Of a stretch of 64,000 nt of DNA, positions 61,201 through 64,000 are shown piece after piece (position 1 is the first letter of the stretch; each line of letters opens with the position of its first letter). Both the position numbers and the translations under genes were made by a program. The notes under the pieces were generated by a model. It saw only the letters and a program-made list of their open reading frames with translations, was not told where the DNA came from and made no database searches. Source of the stretch: Haloimpatiens massiliensis. GTDB taxonomy: Bacteria > Bacillota > Clostridia > Clostridiales > Clostridiaceae. Where the stretch lies: the NCBI RefSeq assembly GCF_900184255.1, contig NZ_LT854640.1, positions 186,345 to 250,344 on the forward strand. The letters are read 5' to 3'.

Positions 61201-62039
61201 AAGATACATTAGATAAAACAATATATTTAGGTAAGGATATAAAACCTACAGTGCTAGTACCTGCTTTTCCAGGAACTAACTGTGAATATGACAGCCAAAG
61301 GGCATTTGAAAAGGCCGGGGCCAATGTAGAAACTTTTGTATTTAGAAATTTAACTCCTGCATATATTAAAGAGTCTGTACAGGAGTTATCAAAAGCTATA
61401 GATAATAGTCAAATAATAATGCTTCCAGGAGGATTTAGCGCAGGAGATGAGCCAGATGGTTCAGGAAAATTCATAGCTAATATATTTAGAAATCCTTTAG
61501 TTAAGGAATCTGTAATGAATCTTATAAAAAATAGAGATGGACTTATGCTTGGAATCTGTAATGGCTTCCAAGTGCTTATAAAGCTAGGTTTAGTGCCTTT
61601 TGGAGAAATAAAGGATATAGATAAGGAGTGCCCAACACTTACTTATAATAAAATAGGAAGGCACATGTCTAGAATAGTAAGCACTAAGGTAGTATCCAAT
61701 CTATCTCCATGGTTTAGCAATGTAAATGTGGGAGACATTCACAGTATACCTGTTTCTCATGGAGAAGGAAGAATTGTAATTAAGGAAGATTTAGCTAAAA
61801 AGCTTTTTGAAAATGGTCAAGTAGCTACTCAATATGTAGACTTTAATGGAAATCCTACTTATGACATAGAATTTAATCCTAATGGTTCATCTTATGCCAT
61901 AGAGGGTATCACAAGTCCTGATGGAAGAATTCTTGGTAAAATGGGCCATAGTGAAAGAAGAGGCAATGGCGTTATTAAGAATATTTTGGGAGAGAAGGAT
62001 CAAAAGATATTTAAAGCTGGAGTAGAGTACTTTAAATAG
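58248..62039 (+). CDS. purL: Phosphoribosylformylglycinamidine synthase, single-chain type
   Basis: This 1263-residue fused enzyme converts FGAR to FGAM using glutamine and ATP in purine synthesis. It has an N-terminal PurS-like part, the linker LDTYWSDHCRHTTFNT near 222, two AIRS-like halves (FKNETHNHPTEIEPFGGAAT near 325; GGKDSMSGSF near 786), and a C-terminal class I glutamine amidotransferase domain with Cys1104 (LGICNGFQ), His1234 and Glu1236 (MGHSERR). It differs from the split PurS-PurQ-PurL system of Bacillus. GGGGATGAAGG precedes the ATG. Confidence 0.96.
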   Translation: MINEVFRIYVEKKKGFDDEAKKLLKNINNDLNLKEVEDLRILNRYDICGIDRQQLKKSISTVFSEPPVDNVYEEEINIENGSKVFGIQYLDGQYDQRADSAAQCVQLIAEGERPIVKTAKIIVIEGNIAEEDFNRIKGYCINPVDSCEAKLEKPSSLEMQVTEPKNIEIVEKFIDMKEKELENLIEKLGLAMNLDDMLCCQKYFLSEKRNPTLTEIKVLDTYWSDHCRHTTFNTIIKNVEIKDGKYKDILEETFEEYKKSREFLYKGKNKEMCLMDIACIVAKELRKRGMLDDLEVSEEINACSVEIDVDVDGKDEKWLLMFKNETHNHPTEIEPFGGAATCLGGAIRDPLSGRAYVYQAMRVTGSGDPTVPISNTLSSKLPQRKITTEAANGYSSYGNQIGLSTGQVTEVYHEDFRAKRMEVGAVIAAAPKKNVKRLEPEEGDVIILLGGRTGRDGCGGATGSSKEHDENSIYTCGAEVQKGNPVEERKIQRLFRKEEVASLIKRCNDFGAGGVSVAIGELADGLYIDLDKVPKKYEGLDGTELSISESQERMAVVISKEHQDKFINYAEKENIEAVVVAKVTSNNRLTMNWRGQNIVDIDRDFLNSNGASRYTDIVVNEPEESGFLDNFNCDLYKDLSLEDAWIKNLENLNVCSQRGLVEKFDSTIGAGTVLMPLGGKYQSTPVEAMVAKIPVLKGETETASIMSFGYNPYIAKWSPFHGAVYASLEAITKVVVTGGEYNKIRLTLQEYFEKLGEDKEKWGKPFSALLGALYVQKKLNIPAIGGKDSMSGSFKDLNVPPTLVTFAVGTSKINNIVSAEFKKAGSKVIILDLPIDHKDMPNLEILKENYNIVTRLINKDSVLAASSVKFGGISEAISKMCFGNKVGFKFNENIDREELFKFKYGSIILELKDDRVLEGLNSERYRVLGNTIEEEKIEIEETHIDLPEAVKAWEETLEKVFPTKTEKTEDISGKIEEILYKEGRKDTLDKTIYLGKDIKPTVLVPAFPGTNCEYDSQRAFEKAGANVETFVFRNLTPAYIKESVQELSKAIDNSQIIMLPGGFSAGDEPDGSGKFIANIFRNPLVKESVMNLIKNRDGLMLGICNGFQVLIKLGLVPFGEIKDIDKECPTLTYNKIGRHMSRIVSTKVVSNLSPWFSNVNVGDIHSIPVSHGEGRIVIKEDLAKKLFENGQVATQYVDFNGNPTYDIEFNPNGSSYAIEGITSPDGRILGKMGHSERRGNGVIKNILGEKDQKIFKAGVEYFK

Positions 62040-62069
62040 AAATTAGCAAAAAACAAGTAGTAAATATAA

Positions 62070-62157
62070 ATATGCCTTTAAGGTTTAAAAACAGATAGTT
62101 TAATTTAATGAAATATTATAAACTATAGTTTTATATTCCTTAAAGGCATATTTTTTA
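62070..62157. terminator. Bidirectional terminator between purL and the convergent gene
   Basis: ATATGCCTTTAAGG (62070) pairs perfectly with CCTTAAAGGCATAT (62138), 14 bp, with T6 after it; the 54-base loop contains a smaller palindrome (AACTATAGTT). Confidence 0.8.
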
Positions 62158-62164
62158 GTATAAA

Positions 62165-62494
62165 TCAAAAGACTTGTAAGCTCTTAATAAATTTTTTTAG
62201 TCTTGAGGCTATTTCTTGCTGCTTCATGATTTTCTGTTGTATGGTCCAGGTACTTCTGGGCATTTTAGAAGGAGTTTTTAGGATTTCATTATCAAAAAAT
62301 AAGTAAAGATCTTTTTCTAAAGAAGATATGAAGATCTTTTTCTGTTGGTCGCTTAGTTTGTCATATCTTTCTTTTAGTAATTCATTAAAAGCGTTAAAAT
62401 TATCAGAAAGATATTTAGTTCTATTCACATAATTTTTTCTAGAAACTACAAACACTAATATAAAAATAAAAGCAATTATAAATATAGACCACAT
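62165..62494 (-). CDS. Small single-pass membrane protein, hypothetical
   Basis: About 109 residues from ATG 62494 (AAAAGGAGTG upstream; the longer in-frame start at 62545 lacks a site). One N-terminal hydrophobic helix (WSIFIIAFIFILVFVV) and a charged helical cytoplasmic part (YDKLSDQQKKIFISSLEKDL). No recognised domain. Convergent with purL. Confidence 0.72.
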   Translation of the reverse strand: MWSIFIIAFIFILVFVVSRKNYVNRTKYLSDNFNAFNELLKERYDKLSDQQKKIFISSLEKDLYLFFDNEILKTPSKMPRSTWTIQQKIMKQQEIASRLKKFIKSLQVF

Positions 62495-62545
62495 TTGTAA
62501 CACTCCTTTTGCAAAAATAGTTAGTTTAATATCTAATCTAGCCAC

Positions 62546-63034
62546 CAGTCTGATGACACACTAGCCCTTTGCAGCTCTAGCGTCCTACTTTAAGCCATAT
62601 GAAAAATTTAGAACTTAGAACCTAGTATAAATATACTTAATTATACAACAAAAATAAACGTATGATAAGTTAATAATTCAACTCTCCCGGTTATGAAATA
62701 AAAATGTAAAATTTACAATTGAGAGTTGAGAATTGAGTATAAAACTCCTTTAGGAGTTTCAACATTCATTTTACATTCTAAATTTTAAATTAAAACCCTT
62801 TATTCATCTAATGTAAAGCTTAAAATTTATGTGCGAAAGTTGAGTTAATAATTGAAGTATATCCTCATGATAGTAATTCTTAAAAAGATAAACACGAATG
62901 ATACACTAAAAAAATCTTTACAATATATAGTATTAATACGAATGTTTAAAAATAATTTAACTAAAATGTATTGATTTTTACAAAGTATAGTGTTATTATT
63001 TAAATATGATAAAAACTAAAACTAACACTAACTA
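62546..63034. other. AT-rich intergenic region, no gene seen
   Basis: It contains a small hairpin at about 62742-62760 (AAACTCC-TTTA-GGAGTTT), GAGAGTTGAGAATTGAG-type simple repeats, and an ACTAAC-rich tract just before the riboswitch. No coding frame with a ribosome site was found. Confidence 0.55.
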
Positions 63035-63186
63035 ACTCATATATGCTTGATGATATGGATCAAGTGTTTCTACCGGAAAACCGTAAATTTTCTGACTATG
63101 AGTAAGTTTTATAGGGATAATAATCTTTAAATAGAGAATATTTCATCCGTTATAGAGCTTACTTATGGCTGTATAACGGATTTTTA
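63035..63186 (+). promoter_or_regulatory. Guanine-class purine riboswitch with terminator
   Basis: Aptamer 63035-63103: P1 ACTCATA/TATGAGT, P2 loop GATATGG, junction GTTTCTACC, P3 loop CCGTAAA, and CTGACTATG, in which the C before TATGAG corresponds to C74 and so to guanine or hypoxanthine. Downstream, ATCCGTTATA (63145) and TATAACGGAT (63172) with T6 form a terminator. CTTACTTAT inside the terminator loop can pair with ATGAGTAAG of P1, giving an antiterminator. Purine binding should switch purE-purC off. Confidence 0.95.
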
Positions 63187-63330
63187 TATGTAAAAACAAA
63201 TTTTAACAGAATTTAGAAACAAATTTATAGAGAAACTTTTATAAAAATTTCTTGAGGAAAATTTTAAAATTATCATTTAATATTAAATTCTTAGCTTAAA
63301 AGCCAATTTGCAAAAGAGAGGAGAATAAAT

Positions 63331-63810
63331 GTGAAAGTAGCTATAATATTTGGAAGTAAATCAGATATGGAAATTATGAAAAAAGCTTCTGATCTTCTAA
63401 AGGAATTTGGAATAGAACATAAAGGATATATATTATCAGCTCATAGAGTGCCGGAAAAACTTTCAGAAACCTTAAAAGAATTAGAAAAACAAGGAGTGGA
63501 GTGTATAATAGCAGGAGCAGGTCTTGCAGCACACCTTCCAGGGGTTATTGCCTCTCAAACAATCTTACCAGTAATAGGTGTGCCTATAAATGCCGCAGTA
63601 GGTGGCATGGATGCACTTTTGTCTATAGTACAAATGCCAAAATCAATTCCAGTAGCAACCGTAGGAGTGAATAACAGCTTTAATGCAGGAATGCTTGCTG
63701 TAGAAATATTATCTTTAAAATATCCAGAACTTAAAGAAAAACTTTTAAAATATAGAAAAGACATGAAGGAAAAATTTATAAAAGAAAATGAGCAGGGGGT
63801 AGAATTCTAA
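63331..63810 (+). CDS. purE: 5-(carboxyamino)imidazole ribonucleotide mutase PurE
   Basis: This 159-residue class I PurE has the N-terminal IIFGSKSDMEIMKKA, the conserved SAHRVPE with catalytic His near 39, and IIAGAGLAAHLPGVIASQT. It moves the carboxyl group of N5-CAIR to give CAIR. A GTG start has GAGAGGAG upstream. It is controlled by the guanine riboswitch 150 bases before it and shares a base with purC. Confidence 0.96.
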   Translation: MKVAIIFGSKSDMEIMKKASDLLKEFGIEHKGYILSAHRVPEKLSETLKELEKQGVECIIAGAGLAAHLPGVIASQTILPVIGVPINAAVGGMDALLSIVQMPKSIPVATVGVNNSFNAGMLAVEILSLKYPELKEKLLKYRKDMKEKFIKENEQGVEF

Positions 63811-64000
63811 TGGAAAATTTAAAATTTGAAAAAAAGGAACTTATGTATGAAGGAAAGGCTAAAAAAGTATATAGTACAGAAAATGATGATTATGTAATAG
63901 TAAACTATAAGGATGATGCCACAGCTTTTAATGGAGAAAAGAAAGGAACCATAGAAGATAAGGGAATTTTAAATAACAGCATCAGTTGCGCACTTTTTAA
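63810..64000 (+). CDS. purC: SAICAR synthase PurC, 5' part
   Basis: The first 63 codons are present; the frame runs off the window. The N-terminus (KELMYEGKAKKVYSTENDD, then NYKDDATAFNGEKKGT, then EDKGILNNSIS) matches PurC, which joins CAIR and aspartate with ATP. The ATG overlaps the purE stop (TAATGG), so the two genes are coupled in one operon. Confidence 0.95.
   Translation, partial: MENLKFEKKELMYEGKAKKVYSTENDDYVIVNYKDDATAFNGEKKGTIEDKGILNNSISCALF

Overview
The window is AT-rich DNA of a low-GC Firmicute, most likely proteolytic Clostridium (the C. botulinum group I / C. sporogenes type). This rests on codon use, the rpoD-trmK-nif3 gene order, a class III fructose bisphosphatase, a long single-chain FGAM synthase and clostridial intergenic repeats. 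No tRNA, rRNA or CRISPR array was seen.

Chromosome, left (1-3974): the 3' end of rpoD, a membrane PH-like protein, a 157-bp MITE-like element, trmK, a nif3-family gene and the RNase P RNA gene rnpB.

Prophage (about 3986-43467, roughly 39.5 kb): a siphovirus-type temperate phage integrated into the 3' end of rnpB. A 77-bp att repeat (43 bp identical, then two mismatches) rebuilds the end of rnpB and its terminator on the left and leaves an orphan 3' fragment on the right. Order: leftward integrase, ImmA-like protease and repressor; a switch region with two face-to-face promoters and six operator-like 15-mers; rightward Cro-like and HTH proteins and antirepressors (one broken); a replication module (sliding-clamp homologue, DUF2800 nuclease-like protein, DUF2815 ssDNA-binding protein, family A DNA polymerase, NdpA-like protein, VapE primase-helicase, VRR-NUC nuclease, and an SNF2 helicase broken at Walker A); an ArpU-like late regulator; terminase, portal, a minor head protein with a C-terminal polymorphic-toxin-50-like domain, scaffold, capsid, connectors, tail tube, a frameshifted tail chaperone pair, tape measure and tail tip/fibre proteins; then XkdX, holin and amidase. 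A 260-bp locus with six iteron-like heptamers followed by a 146-bp palindromic repeat is present twice in the prophage, with the heptamer changed in concert from GGAAACA to GGATACA. Small cassettes with their own terminators, or in the opposite orientation, look like morons.

Chromosome, right (43502-64000): a membrane-anchored MutS-like ATPase, topB, a small conserved protein, a second MITE copy, fbp, a PTS IIC-like permease, a 58-codon gene behind a strong promoter and dyad, rplY/ctc, a nitronate monooxygenase/FabK-like gene with FabT-like boxes, a small membrane protein and an AGCS alanine symporter. A 1.3-kb gene-free stretch follows, made of nested inverted repeats whose conserved blocks alternate with divergent but still self-complementary arms. 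Then come purL and, behind a guanine-class riboswitch with a terminator, purE and the start of purC.

The parts most worth a second look are the duplicated iteron/palindrome locus, the nested structured repeats at 56953-58027, the capsid-linked toxin-like domain with its small partner gene, and the rnpB attachment site.
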